NCBI GenBank assembly: GCA_947167135.1
Contig: CAMVGV010000001.1
Coordinates: 47,091-111,090, forward strand
DNA length: 64,000 nucleotides
Direction of reading: 5' to 3'
Source: an uncultured Lachnospiraceae bacterium
Lineage (GTDB): Bacteria > Bacillota > Clostridia > Lachnospirales > Lachnospiraceae
The position numbers and the translations under genes were made by a program. The notes beneath the pieces were generated by a model, which saw nothing but the letters and a program-made list of their open reading frames with translations, had not been told where the DNA came from and searched no databases. Shown here piece after piece: positions 54,557 to 63,420 of this stretch; the first letter of the stretch is position 1; every line of letters begins with the position of its first letter.

Positions 54557-55564
54557 TTGGGGAGTGAAGCTAAATATCATCATTTAATACCACAGACATA
54601 TCTGTCTGCTTGGGCGAATTCGTCTGGTACATTGCGAATATGGGATATTAAAGAGAACAAAGAAGAGTGCAGGAACAAAGAGAAATTCTTTGGTGTCAAT
54701 CATTATCACTCAATTGTTGCTGGGATGCCGATATGTACAGAAGACGATGCGAAGACAATATTTAACGGATTAAAGGATTACAACATAACATACCAGGGGA
54801 AAATAATCACGGATCCGCTGAAGCTTAATCAAATATACTATGACTTTGAAAACTGGGAGATCACCAGGAAAAGTGATGGATCTATAGCAGCAAAAAAGCC
54901 GATAAAGAAAGATATCGATGGTAAGAAGATCAGAGATATAGAGACAACATGGTCGACAAAATATGAAAATTGCTGGCCTGCTGTACGTGAGGAGATAATA
55001 AAACGAGTATTGCAATCAGGGAACGGAAACATACCGGAGTTCCAGAAGAATTTCTTGATGCGGTTCTATACGTCCATGGATTGGAGAGGATTTGCATCGG
55101 ATCAATTGTTTTCTCAAACCTATGATGCTCTATGTAAAGATGCTCTCGCATTTGATGAAATAGATATTCCAACAGATGAAAGAGAATTACCTTTTTTTGA
55201 AACGGTGTACGATTATTTTAGGCATTGCTTGCTTCTGAAATATTTTAGGAGATTTTTGAATGAAGACGGGCCTATGTATTATCATGCCTGCCAAAATCTG
55301 AAATACACGAGTTTTCATTTCCTGATTGCAGATGGTCCAACATATTTCATAACAAGCGATAATCCTTCGTTTTGGTGCAATAGGGAAGATGGGCTGAGAG
55401 TGGGATTAATGCCTATTGAACCCAGAATATTGATGGCACAAGGAAAAAGCACAGATCAAGATCCAGTATACTCAGTCACACATATTACAGAAGCAGCAGT
55501 CAAAAAATATAACAGTTGGATTGAAGAAAATGCGGAACGGTATGTTGTGTTAGATAATTCCTGA
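54557..55564 (+). CDS. DUF4238 domain protein
   Basis: A 335-residue protein. The first residues (KYHHLIPQTYLSAWA) match the DUF4238 signature, in which the paired histidines resemble a nuclease-like metal site, and TFFITSDNPSFW-like residues occur late in the chain (FITSDNPSF). The family is frequent in defence islands and its activity is not established. The start is a TTG at 54557 with GGAGG ten bases upstream; no in-frame ATG lies before the HH motif. It is 28 bp after the zinc-ribbon gene and is the last gene before a terminator. Confidence 0.78.
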   Translation: MGSEAKYHHLIPQTYLSAWANSSGTLRIWDIKENKEECRNKEKFFGVNHYHSIVAGMPICTEDDAKTIFNGLKDYNITYQGKIITDPLKLNQIYYDFENWEITRKSDGSIAAKKPIKKDIDGKKIRDIETTWSTKYENCWPAVREEIIKRVLQSGNGNIPEFQKNFLMRFYTSMDWRGFASDQLFSQTYDALCKDALAFDEIDIPTDERELPFFETVYDYFRHCLLLKYFRRFLNEDGPMYYHACQNLKYTSFHFLIADGPTYFITSDNPSFWCNREDGLRVGLMPIEPRILMAQGKSTDQDPVYSVTHITEAAVKKYNSWIEENAERYVVLDNS

Positions 55565-55583
55565 CCGTAGTTGCGAATAGGAT

Positions 55584-55621
55584 AATAGCGGCCCTCCGGC
55601 ATTGAACCTGGAGCCGCTATT
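55584..55621. terminator. bidirectional terminator at the end of the operon
   Basis: AATAGCGGC (55584-55592) pairs with GCCGCTATT (55613-55621), extended by TCC/GGA inside. A/T tracts flank both sides. It lies between the converging DUF4238 gene and the polymerase fragment. Confidence 0.8.
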
Positions 55622-55627
55622 TTCATG

Positions 55628-56521
55628 TCAGTCTTTTTTATAAAAGCAGGTTTCGTAGCCGTCGGCACGGAGCAGGATGTCCGGCATCCAGTCCGGAGAT
55701 CTGCCCATTTGTTTACAGATCACATCTAGGTCAACATCAGGGCTGCATTCGATGATCAGCTCATCATGAACGTGACCGACGATGAAACAGTGCCGGAGAG
55801 TCTTTATGGCGTAACAGAGGATGTCACGGCTGACGGCCTGGACGATGTTCTCCACGAACTTCGGACCATAGGATTCGATGCGTTCCCACTTCTTTGTGGA
55901 TCCGACTCCTTCGTAAGTGACGGATTCGCCGCCATACTGGTTTTCTCCGATGCGGGGTTTCACGTAGGAGAGCAGTCTGCCTGATGGAAGCTTGATGAAG
56001 AGCATGCCGCTTTTATAGAAGAAGCGGATTCCGCGTACTTCAGTCTGGATGCGTTGCGTGATCGTGGTTTTGACGGCGCGGTCGATGTCCCACCAGAAGG
56101 CGGTGATCATCGGGTTGGAGTTCCGCCAGGAGTTGACCAGCGGCTGCAGTTCTTCTTCGGTTAGTCCCATTTCCAAGGCCCCCATTGACTTCAGAGCACC
56201 AACGCTCCCGCCATAACCGAGAGCCAATTCTGCGATCTTGCCTTTCTGACGGAGATGACCGTTGATACCGTGCTTTTCAACCGGAACACCGAACATCTGG
56301 CTGGCAGAGGCACAGTAGATGTCTTTGCCTTCTGCAAATACCTTAGAGCGCCAGGTCTCACCGGCAAGGTAGGCCAGCACTCTGGCTTCAATGGCGGAGA
56401 AGTCGCTGACAATGAACTTATATCCGGGATGGGGCACGAAGGCTGTCCGGATCAACTGTGACAGTGTGTCCGGGATATCATCATAGAGCAGCTGGAGGGT
56501 ATCATAATCACCGGCTTTCAC
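55628..56521 (-). pseudogene. phage-type family A DNA polymerase, 5'-truncated
   Basis: The minus-strand frame gives 297 residues covering only the palm and fingers of a phage Pol-I-like enzyme. They include motif A DFSAIEARVLAY, a finger segment KIAELALGYGGSVGALK, and motif C GHVHDELIIE, followed by an intact end. The exonuclease domain and the upstream half of the polymerase are missing. The only start is a GTG at 56521 without a ribosome binding site. Just beyond it the sequence becomes a helicase gene on the other strand, so the fragment was cut off by recombination. It is almost certainly inactive. Confidence 0.82.
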
Positions 56522-56535
56522 AAAACATTTGCATT

Positions 56536-57630
56536 CTCGGTCAATATTGGGGATTAAAAATTGAATCCGGGACAGAAAAGATTAGTTTTCACCCGGAGGA
56601 TAAAGAGGCGATGATAGGATCATTATTTAATACATTGTTCCTGCTCACCCCGGTTGTTTCTTCTACATTTGCATCGGTGGGAAGGCTACTGAGAGATATT
56701 AAGGAGCCGGGAGTAATTGGGACGCTCGTAATTGACGAAGCAGGGCAGGCACAACCACAGATGGCGATTGGCGAATTGTTCAGATCTAAAAAAGCTATTA
56801 TAGTTGGAGATCCCAAGCAGGTTGAGCCCGTTGTTACGGATGATTTAAAACTTCTAAAAGAGGCATATACGGAACCGGAATATTCAAATTATAAGGATAA
56901 GACACTTTCAGTTCAGAGTTGTGCTGATATAATTAATCACTTCGGGACTTTTTTTGATAAGGGAACAGACTATCCGGAGTGGGTGGGGTGCCCGCTTCTT
57001 GTGCATAGAAGATGCGTTTCTCCTATGTATGATATTTCCAACAGAATTTCATATAATGGAATTATGAAACAGCAGACGCTTGCTCCTTCTGAAGAAAAAA
57101 TAAAAACCTTCATTTCAGGGCATTCACAGTGGATTAATGTTACCGGTCCTGAAAAGGGAAGTGGAGATCATTATGTTCCAAATCAAGGGGAAATTGTTTG
57201 CAGAATGGTTGATGAAGCATTTAGCAGATCCAAAACACCGAGCCTGTATATTATTACTCCGTTTACAAAAGTAGTGAGTGGGATTCGTAGTGCACTTGGG
57301 ACATATGCAAATAGGAATAAAGAATCGGCATTGGCAAAAAGCAAAGTGTTTGGCGAATGGGTGTATTCAAATATAGGTACAGTACATAAATTTCAGGGTA
57401 AAGAGGCTAACGAAGTTATATTTATGCTTGGCTGTGATGAGACAGTAAAGGAACGTTACGCAGTTCAAGGGTTTGTTAACAGTAACATTGTAAATGTGGC
57501 TGTAACCCGAGCTAAGTATCGTATCTATATTATTGGGGATATAAAAGTTTGGAAGAACAATCAGTATGTAAAAGAGGCAAAAGATATTATAGATTCTTTT
57601 CCGTTTGAGAATACATCAGAGAACGACTGA
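56536..57630 (+). pseudogene. Upf1/NAM7-like SF1 helicase, 5'-truncated
   Basis: The plus-strand frame encodes the carboxy-terminal half of a superfamily 1 helicase of the AAA_11/AAA_12 type. It has motif II VIDEAGQAQP, motif III GDPKQVEP, motif IV IITPFTK, motif V GTVHKFQGKEANEVIF and motif VI VAVTRAKYRI. The Walker A half is absent. An open frame continues left to 56458, but that part is antisense of the polymerase fragment. Family-like sequence starts near LGQYWGLKIE (56536), and the first internal ATG is at 56610. Unlike its neighbours it is AT-rich. It may be expressed but cannot be a complete helicase. Confidence 0.8.
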
Positions 57631-57727
57631 TGTAAAAATTTTAGGATAAGAAGGTAGCTTTGTATCAAAGAAAAGGTTTAACGAATGTCCAAATAGATTG
57701 ATTACAAGTATTAAGGAGGAAAAACTA

Positions 57728-58275
57728 TTGAATACAAATGACTACACGATTCGTTAAGAGAGAAGCGAAGATTACAGAGCAGTTGAGAACCTTGTCAGGG
57801 AGGCGTTCTGGAACGGTGCCGAGCATGAATTATATTGCTGTGCGCGGAACGGGAGATCCGAATCAGGAGGATGGGGAATATAAGAAGTCTATCGGATTGC
57901 TGTATGGAATTGCCTTCACCATCAAGATGAGCAAGAAGGGCGACTATCGTCATCCGCCTGCCTGACTTTGTAACGAAAGAAGATTTTGACTGGGCTGTTA
58001 GAGAAGCAACGGCAAAGAAGAAACAGGATTTTTCTAAAGTCGAGTTCTTTACCCATGATGAAGGCCTGTGTGTTCAATGCATGCACATCGGATCTTATGA
58101 TGATGAGCCTGCTACGGTTGCCATGATGCATGAGTTCATGGAACAGCAGGGTTATGAGCTGGATATTACGGATAAGCGCCTCCATCATGAGATTTATCTG
58201 AGTGATGCCAGGAAGGTTGCTCCTGAGAAGCTGAAGACCGTGATCAGGCATCCGATAAAAGAAAAAGGGAGCTGA
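57728..58275 (+). pseudogene. composite remnant: GNAT acetyltransferase start joined to a GyrI-like gene
   Basis: AAGGAGG leads to a TTG at 57728 that opens NTNDYTIR, then TAA at 57755. The same frame then continues SEDYRAVENLVREAFWN, the start of a GNAT acetyltransferase. At about 57812 the reading passes, in another frame, into TVPSMNYIAVRGTGDPN of a GyrI-like small-molecule-binding protein. That gene breaks again near 57945: the frame after KMSKKGDY resumes as VIRLPDFVTKEDFD in a third frame, with about 40 codons missing. It ends intact (HPIKEKGS) at 58275. Two genes and two deletions are thus fused, and none of it should give a normal protein. Confidence 0.8.
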
Positions 58276-58279
58276 TAAG

Positions 58280-59158
58280 ATGCATTTTGTTGATGCAAAA
58301 GGAATACTGACTGGTAGTGGCGGTCATTACGGAATGAATATCTATCGGGGATGTAGTCATGGGTGTGTTTACTGTGACAGCAGAAGCCGGTGTTATCAGT
58401 TCACACATCCCTTTGAGGATATAGAAGTAAAACAGAACGCGCCGGAATTGTTGGAGAAAGCACTGAAATCAAAAAGACGAAAGTGCATGATCGGGACCGG
58501 TGCAATGTCGGATCCGTATATGCATTGTGAAGAAGAGTTACGGCTGACAAGGAAGTGCCTTGAAATCATACTGCAATATGGTTTTGGAGCCGCAATACAG
58601 ACGAAATCGGATCGTATCCTTCAGGATATCAATTTGCTGGATGAGATAAATCGCTCCGCAAAGTGTGTGGTGCAGATGACTCTTACTACTTACGATGATG
58701 ACCTGTGCCGGATATTGGAGCCGAATGTCTGCAATACAAAGCGGCGAATAGAGGTGCTGGAAGAAATGCAGAAAAGGGGAATTCCTACTGTAGTCTGGTT
58801 GACTCCGATTCTGCCATTTATCAATGATACGGAAGAAAATATAACATCTATCCTGCATGAATGCGTCCGGGTCGGTGTAAAAGGCATCATAGATTTTGGT
58901 ATGGGACTGACACTTAGAGAGGGCGACCGGGAATACTATTATGCAGCGCTTGACAATTTTTTTCCGGGGATGAAGGAACGCTACATCAAACGGTATGGAA
59001 ATGCGTATGAACTGCCAAGTCCCAAAGCCAGGGAATTGACTGAGATATTTCAAAGGATCTGTAAAGCACACGGGATTATGTCAAGTCCGGAGGATTGTTT
59101 CCGATTTATGAGTGAATTGCCGGAGAAATATCTGCAGATGACTATATTTGACCTGTAA
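58280..59158 (+). CDS. SPL-family radical SAM protein
   Basis: A 292-residue radical SAM enzyme. The iron-sulfur motif is GCSHGCVYCDSRS (C-x3-C-x2-C) near residue 29, followed by GTGAMSDPY and the QTKSDRIL and WLTPILPFIND strands of the partial TIM barrel. It resembles the spore photoproduct lyase-related radical SAM group found widely in Firmicutes, whose substrate is mostly unknown. It is not the nrdG activase, which is shorter and lacks these blocks. It starts four bases after the GyrI-like remnant, GGGAGC serving as ribosome binding site, and is followed by a GNAT gene. Confidence 0.85.
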   Translation: MHFVDAKGILTGSGGHYGMNIYRGCSHGCVYCDSRSRCYQFTHPFEDIEVKQNAPELLEKALKSKRRKCMIGTGAMSDPYMHCEEELRLTRKCLEIILQYGFGAAIQTKSDRILQDINLLDEINRSAKCVVQMTLTTYDDDLCRILEPNVCNTKRRIEVLEEMQKRGIPTVVWLTPILPFINDTEENITSILHECVRVGVKGIIDFGMGLTLREGDREYYYAALDNFFPGMKERYIKRYGNAYELPSPKARELTEIFQRICKAHGIMSSPEDCFRFMSELPEKYLQMTIFDL

Positions 59159-59175
59159 AGAAGGGGGCTGAACAT

Positions 59176-59922
59176 ATGGAGTACATCAGAGTTACAAAAG
59201 AAAATCTGGAAAAGGAGCACATCTGCTGTGCCATTTCAAACAATAAGGATGTGCAGGTTTCCTCTAAGAAGGCCTGGTTGGCAGACAGATTTGATGAGGG
59301 GCTTGTTTTTCTGAAGAGTGTGGAACGCGGTAAGTGCTTTATCGAATATATCCCGGCAGAAAGAGCATGGGTTCCAATCGAAGCGGATGGGTACATGTAT
59401 ATTGACTGTCTGTGGGTATCCGGGTCCTTCAAAGGACATGGGTACTCTTCAGATTTGCTGAATGCCTGTATAGAGGATAGCAAGGAAAAGGGAAGAAACG
59501 GGCTATGCATTCTGTGCGCTGCAAAGAAGAAGCCGTTCCTGGCTGATCCGAAGTTCCTGAAGTACAAAGGCTTTGCCATTGCGGATGAAGCAGATAACGG
59601 TATCGGGCTCTGGTATTTGCCGCTTGATGAGAAAGCAGATGTGCCACGATTCAAAGAATGTGCTAAGCATCCGCATATAGATGAGATGGGATATGTTCTG
59701 TATTACACAAGCCAGTGCCCGTTCAATGCGAAGTATGTTCCGGTGCTGGAGCAGACTGCCAGAGAAAATGATATACCGTTCCATGCGATCCATATCGAAA
59801 GCAGAGAGGAAGCACAGAATGCTCCGACTCCGATTACTAATTATACTTTGTTTCACGATGGGGAATACATTACAAATGAGCAGATGAACGATAAAAAGTT
59901 CCTGAAGCTTGTAAACGGATAG
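59176..59922 (+). CDS. GNAT N-acetyltransferase with YoaP C-terminal domain
   Basis: A 248-residue two-domain protein. The first about 155 residues are a GNAT acetyltransferase with the acetyl-CoA loop in SGSFKGHGYSSDLLNACI. The rest is a YoaP-type thioredoxin-like domain with YYTSQCPFN and HIESREEAQNAPTP. The family is common in Firmicutes and its substrate is unknown. AAGGGGG precedes the ATG. It is part of a run of small orphan enzymes with the radical SAM gene upstream and the TfoX-N gene 10 bp downstream. Confidence 0.85.
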   Translation: MEYIRVTKENLEKEHICCAISNNKDVQVSSKKAWLADRFDEGLVFLKSVERGKCFIEYIPAERAWVPIEADGYMYIDCLWVSGSFKGHGYSSDLLNACIEDSKEKGRNGLCILCAAKKKPFLADPKFLKYKGFAIADEADNGIGLWYLPLDEKADVPRFKECAKHPHIDEMGYVLYYTSQCPFNAKYVPVLEQTARENDIPFHAIHIESREEAQNAPTPITNYTLFHDGEYITNEQMNDKKFLKLVNG

Positions 59923-59932
59923 GAGGGGGAGT

Positions 59933-60298
59933 ATGGCATCAACAAAAGAGTATCTGGACTTTATCCTGGATCAATTATCAGAATTGGATGAAGTCAGCAG
60001 TCGGGCGATGATGGGAGAATACATCCTTTATTATCGCGGAAAGGTATTTGGCGGGATATACGATGACAGGCTATTGGTAAAGCCGGTTCCGGTGGCGGTG
60101 AAGCTGATGCCGGATGCATCAATGAAGCTTCCTTATGATGGGGTGCTGCGTGCCAGTGGCACGCGTTTAGCACCGACCGGAGCGAAGCGTAGACCAAAAG
60201 AGATGATTTTGGTAGATGATGTTGATAATCGCGAGTTCCTGTGCAAGCTGATTGAGAGCATGTGGGAGGAACTGCCGGAGAGGAAAAAGAAGAAATAA
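59933..60298 (+). CDS. TfoX/Sxy N-terminal domain protein
   Basis: A 121-residue protein consisting only of a TfoX N-terminal domain (VSSRAMMGEYILYYRGKVFGGIYDDRLLVK). The family is named after the competence regulator of gamma-proteobacteria. Single-domain forms in Firmicutes are of unknown role and need not be linked to competence. AGGAGGGGG precedes the ATG. The insertion sequence begins 57 bp after its stop and did not disrupt it. Confidence 0.85.
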   Translation: MASTKEYLDFILDQLSELDEVSSRAMMGEYILYYRGKVFGGIYDDRLLVKPVPVAVKLMPDASMKLPYDGVLRASGTRLAPTGAKRRPKEMILVDDVDNREFLCKLIESMWEELPERKKKK

Positions 60299-60355
60299 TT
60301 TTCCGATGTGGTGGAGTTATTATATTCTTTCTTTCATTAAAATACGAATTTATTT

Positions 60356-61918
60356 GGCTCAATCACAAATTTTATGTGATGGCTGATTCCTGACATACTC
60401 CTTCCGGCTCATATCCATGATCTTCAAGAAGAAGTATTCATCATCAGGATAGCCGTATCCGTGTCGACGGAGGGTCTTGATCTTCTGGTTGATACCCTCG
60501 ATCTTACCGGATGATATTTTGTAAGTTGCATGCGCTATGATGCCCTCAAAGTGGGTATCCAATAGCTTTCCAAACCAGAGCAGATGTTTGTTGTTCGTTG
60601 CTTTGCATACATCGATTATGTCAATGACTGCATCAGCCATTTTGGCCTCATAAGTCATGGAATAGGCGTAGGACAGCTTTTCCTTAACCAGATCAAGGGT
60701 AAAGAGGAGTTTATTCTCCTGCAGCAGAGCATCGTACTTTGCTTCATAACCACTCTTGCGTTTGATGTCCTCTGTCTTGAAAAGAGGACTGCCCTTATGA
60801 ATGATTCTTTCTGATGCAGCATCTTCATCCTTCTTTTGGAGTGTGGATCGATTCGACATCAGGATATAGCGAGTCTTTTTGAGCGCTCTGGCGGCTTCCA
60901 CGTTACCTTCTTCGTAGAGTCGTCTCTGTTCATCCTTACGGACTTCACTGACTACTTTGTCATTGAAGTTCTTAACGATATGAAAGTAATCGAATACCGG
61001 CTGGATCCAATAGCATTTTTCTTCAAATGCTTCCTGGAAATCGGAGTTCATGTCACATGCAACAGCTTCCACACCAGACATCCACTCAATGACGACATGC
61101 TCGATAAAGTCATAGACAACCTGCTTGGATTTGCCGTTTTGAATCCAGAGAACATGAACGGATTCAAGGTCTATGATGTGAGTGGCATAGCGTCGGCCGC
61201 TATGAAGTTTGAACTCATCTATACCGAGGTATTTAGCCTGTTTCTCAGGCTTTATAAGCTTCTTACCGTTATCGGTCGTATAGATGCTCCGGAGACGTTT
61301 TTTATCAATCTCCTTGACCGTGTTTTCACCAAGCCCGGTAATCTCTGCTACCTGCTTGTTTGTATAAGTTCCTCTGGCAAGCAAATCACAGGTATACTGA
61401 TGAAGCGCGTCCGTAATGAGGTGACCGTCAGATTTAAAGGAAATATACTGGCTCTTTGTGGCTCCGCATTTAGGACAACGGAGCTGGTTATGAGGAAACA
61501 ACAACCCACTCAGATTTCCGCCAATGCTGAGGTGACGGATATAAATATCAGGATGTGAGTTTATGTGCATCCTCTGCCCACAGGTACAAATCCGCTCTTC
61601 CTCAGGAAGGTCCCAAAATCCTCTATGGCAGTAAATGATCCGCTTGGATTTAGCGGTCTCAACGGTTGTTTCAGTATTATGAAAGCCGTATAAGCAGGAC
61701 GGCAAAAACAGATACTCCGTTGATTGTGTAAGTGCCAATTGTCCATCTGCTTCGGTTCGTATATAATCCATGTTATAGGATCCTCCTGTTGATTGGGTTA
61801 TTACATCCGGCCAAAGATGCAACTCAACCTTATAGGAAGATCCTTTTTTATGCAACTGTCAATATACTATACCGCAGGGTCAGCGGCCGATGTATCACAT
61901 AGAAAAAATGATTGACCC
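60356..61918 (-). mobile_element. ISL3-family insertion sequence
   Basis: A single transposase gene on the minus strand is bounded by imperfect inverted ends: GGCTCAATCA at 60356-60365 and, read inward from the right, GGGTCAATCA ending at 61918 on the plus strand. Nine of the first ten bases agree and the next bases are A/T-rich in both. The left end contains the transposase stop codon. Eight-base target duplications, usual for ISL3, were not seen (AATTTATTT on the left, AAAGAAAAC on the right). The total length is 1563 bp. Confidence 0.75.
60359..61771 (-). CDS. ISL3-family transposase
   Basis: A 470-residue DDE transposase. Zinc-finger cysteines near the start (CTCGQRM, LRCPKCGATK) precede a helix-turn-helix (TNKQVAEITGLGENTVKEI). 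The catalytic acids lie in LGIDEFKLHSG, VACDMNSDFQEAF and GKIEGINQKIKTL. The frame extends to 61855, but the ATG at 61771 has AGGAGGATCC upstream and is preferred. The protein looks complete, so the element may be active. Confidence 0.9.
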   Translation of the reverse strand: MDYIRTEADGQLALTQSTEYLFLPSCLYGFHNTETTVETAKSKRIIYCHRGFWDLPEEERICTCGQRMHINSHPDIYIRHLSIGGNLSGLLFPHNQLRCPKCGATKSQYISFKSDGHLITDALHQYTCDLLARGTYTNKQVAEITGLGENTVKEIDKKRLRSIYTTDNGKKLIKPEKQAKYLGIDEFKLHSGRRYATHIIDLESVHVLWIQNGKSKQVVYDFIEHVVIEWMSGVEAVACDMNSDFQEAFEEKCYWIQPVFDYFHIVKNFNDKVVSEVRKDEQRRLYEEGNVEAARALKKTRYILMSNRSTLQKKDEDAASERIIHKGSPLFKTEDIKRKSGYEAKYDALLQENKLLFTLDLVKEKLSYAYSMTYEAKMADAVIDIIDVCKATNNKHLLWFGKLLDTHFEGIIAHATYKISSGKIEGINQKIKTLRRHGYGYPDDEYFFLKIMDMSRKEYVRNQPSHKICD

Positions 61919-61980
61919 AAAGAAAACAGACGTTCTGAGCTTTTAGGCGTAAAAAGTTAGTTCACATAGATTCATAAAAT

Positions 61981-62025
61981 ATAAGTGACAAAAAATGTCA
62001 CTTATATTATAGTAATGTCACTTAT
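61981..62025 (+). promoter_or_regulatory. palindromic operator before the AlbA_2 regulator gene
   Basis: ATAAGTGACA (61981-61990) and TGTCACTTAT (61996-62005) form a perfect 10-bp inverted repeat with a five-A loop, and a third copy TGTCACTTAT follows at 62016-62025, 18 bp before the ATG. The gene itself encodes a DNA-binding domain, so autoregulation is likely. The same three-copy arrangement occurs inside the coding region at 63154-63192. Confidence 0.75.
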
Positions 62026-62043
62026 GAAAAATGAGGTGCTGAG

Positions 62044-63405
62044 ATGAATCTTGGAAAAGAGACTGAGACGCTTGAGTTTAAGAAATCTACTGGTGAGATA
62101 AAAGAAGGAATGGTGTCAATATCGTCTATCCTGAATAAGCATGGGGTTGGTACATTATACTTCGGAGTAAAACCTAATGGTGATGTAATCGGACAGGATG
62201 TTTCCGAGTCGTCACTCCGGGATGTTTCAAGGGCTGTATATGAAAATATCAAACCCCAAATATATCCGGCGATTGATGAAGAGGTGCTTGATGGGCGTCA
62301 TGTTATTAAGGTGGAATTCAGCGGAGAAAATGCACCGTATTCTGCGGCTGGAAGATACTATTTGAGAACTGCAGACGAGGATCGAGAAGTAACACCGGAA
62401 GAATTGAAGGCATTCTTTGGGGCAAACAAACATCGTGGTAAATGGGAGCGGGCAAAGTCCGAGGCTAAAGAAGATAAGGTTGATAAGAAGACTATTAGAG
62501 CCTTTTGGAAAAAAGCTGTATCGGTTGGCAGACTGCCGGAAGGCAAATACACCTGCCCTATAGTTTTAAACCGTTATGGGCTGGTTACAGGGGGATATTT
62601 GACAAATGCGGGAGAGGTTCTGTTTGGTAATACACATCCCGTTACACTGAAAATGGCTATTTTTGCAACCAATGAGAAGCTGACCTTTTTAGATATGAAG
62701 GTCTATGAAGATAACATATATAATTTGCTACAGATTGCCGAGGATTACATTTTAAGAAATATCCATTGGAGAAACGAAATTACCGGATTTGAAAGAGAAG
62801 AGATTCCGGAGATCCCGATAGCTGTTATTAGAGAGGTTCTTGCAAACAGCTTTGCTCATGCTATCTATGATAGCAGGACACAGCATGAAATATGTATTCA
62901 TCCGGATATGGTGACAATTTACAGTCCGGGGGACTATGCAAGTGAGTATAAGCCCGAGGAATACATTAAGAGAAACATTGAATCTGAACTGAGGAACCCT
63001 AATATAGCAAGGCTTCTTTACTTAACCAAATCTATTGAGAAATTTGGAAGTGGTTTTAAGAGAATAGACAGTTTGTGCAGGGATGCCGGAGTTAAATATT
63101 CATATGATAGAACAAAAAATGGCTTCAAATTCATTCTGTACAGATCCGGGTTCATAAGTGACACATTAAGCGTCACTTATGATGTCACTTATGGAAAAAG
63201 AGAGGCTTTAAACATTACAGAACAAGCTGTGCTTGCCGTATTAAAACAAAATCATGCAATATCGCGTGAGGAGATTGCAGAAAGGGTATCAAAGACTGTG
63301 AGAACCGTACAGAGAGCATTGGGGTCTTTGACGGAAAAAGGATATATAAAGCGTGTTGGAGCAAAGAAAAACTCCACATGGGAAGTGCTGAAAGAAAAAC
63401 ATTAA
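62044..63405 (+). CDS. AlbA_2 (Schlafen-like) domain transcriptional regulator
   Basis: A 453-residue protein. The AlbA_2 domain occupies residues 1-120 (ETLEFKKSTGEIKEG, GTLYFGVKPNGDVIGQD). A GHKL-type ATP-binding segment follows (IREVLANSFAHAIYD with the N box, then FGSGFKRID). The end is a winged helix (ISREEIAERVSKTVRTVQRALGSL). Such proteins are widespread regulators of unknown signal. AATGAGGTGCTGAG precedes the ATG. Between the ATPase and winged-helix parts the coding sequence repeats the operator bases, giving the peptide VTYDVTY. Confidence 0.85.
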   Translation: MNLGKETETLEFKKSTGEIKEGMVSISSILNKHGVGTLYFGVKPNGDVIGQDVSESSLRDVSRAVYENIKPQIYPAIDEEVLDGRHVIKVEFSGENAPYSAAGRYYLRTADEDREVTPEELKAFFGANKHRGKWERAKSEAKEDKVDKKTIRAFWKKAVSVGRLPEGKYTCPIVLNRYGLVTGGYLTNAGEVLFGNTHPVTLKMAIFATNEKLTFLDMKVYEDNIYNLLQIAEDYILRNIHWRNEITGFEREEIPEIPIAVIREVLANSFAHAIYDSRTQHEICIHPDMVTIYSPGDYASEYKPEEYIKRNIESELRNPNIARLLYLTKSIEKFGSGFKRIDSLCRDAGVKYSYDRTKNGFKFILYRSGFISDTLSVTYDVTYGKREALNITEQAVLAVLKQNHAISREEIAERVSKTVRTVQRALGSLTEKGYIKRVGAKKNSTWEVLKEKH

Positions 63406-63420
63406 GAATAGAGGCAGTGC

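Noticed and set aside
40940..55564. Calling the helicase/methylase operon a DISARM system
   Set aside because: A DrmD-like helicase and methyltransferase-like proteins are present, but I saw no DrmA, DUF1998 protein DrmB or PLD nuclease DrmC. The methyltransferases are DUF1156 and the large ATPase is DUF499.
56458..56535. Upstream 26 codons of the helicase frame as its true amino terminus
   Set aside because: This part is exactly antisense to the polymerase coding sequence and has no helicase similarity or ribosome binding site.
58280..59158. Radical SAM gene as the missing nrdG activase
   Set aside because: At 292 residues with SPL-like blocks it is too long and differs from NrdG, and it sits 35 kb from nrdD among unrelated genes.
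60340..61935. Target-site duplication of the ISL3 element
   Set aside because: The bases next to the two inverted ends do not match, so a duplication cannot be claimed. Either the ends are misjudged or a later deletion removed it.
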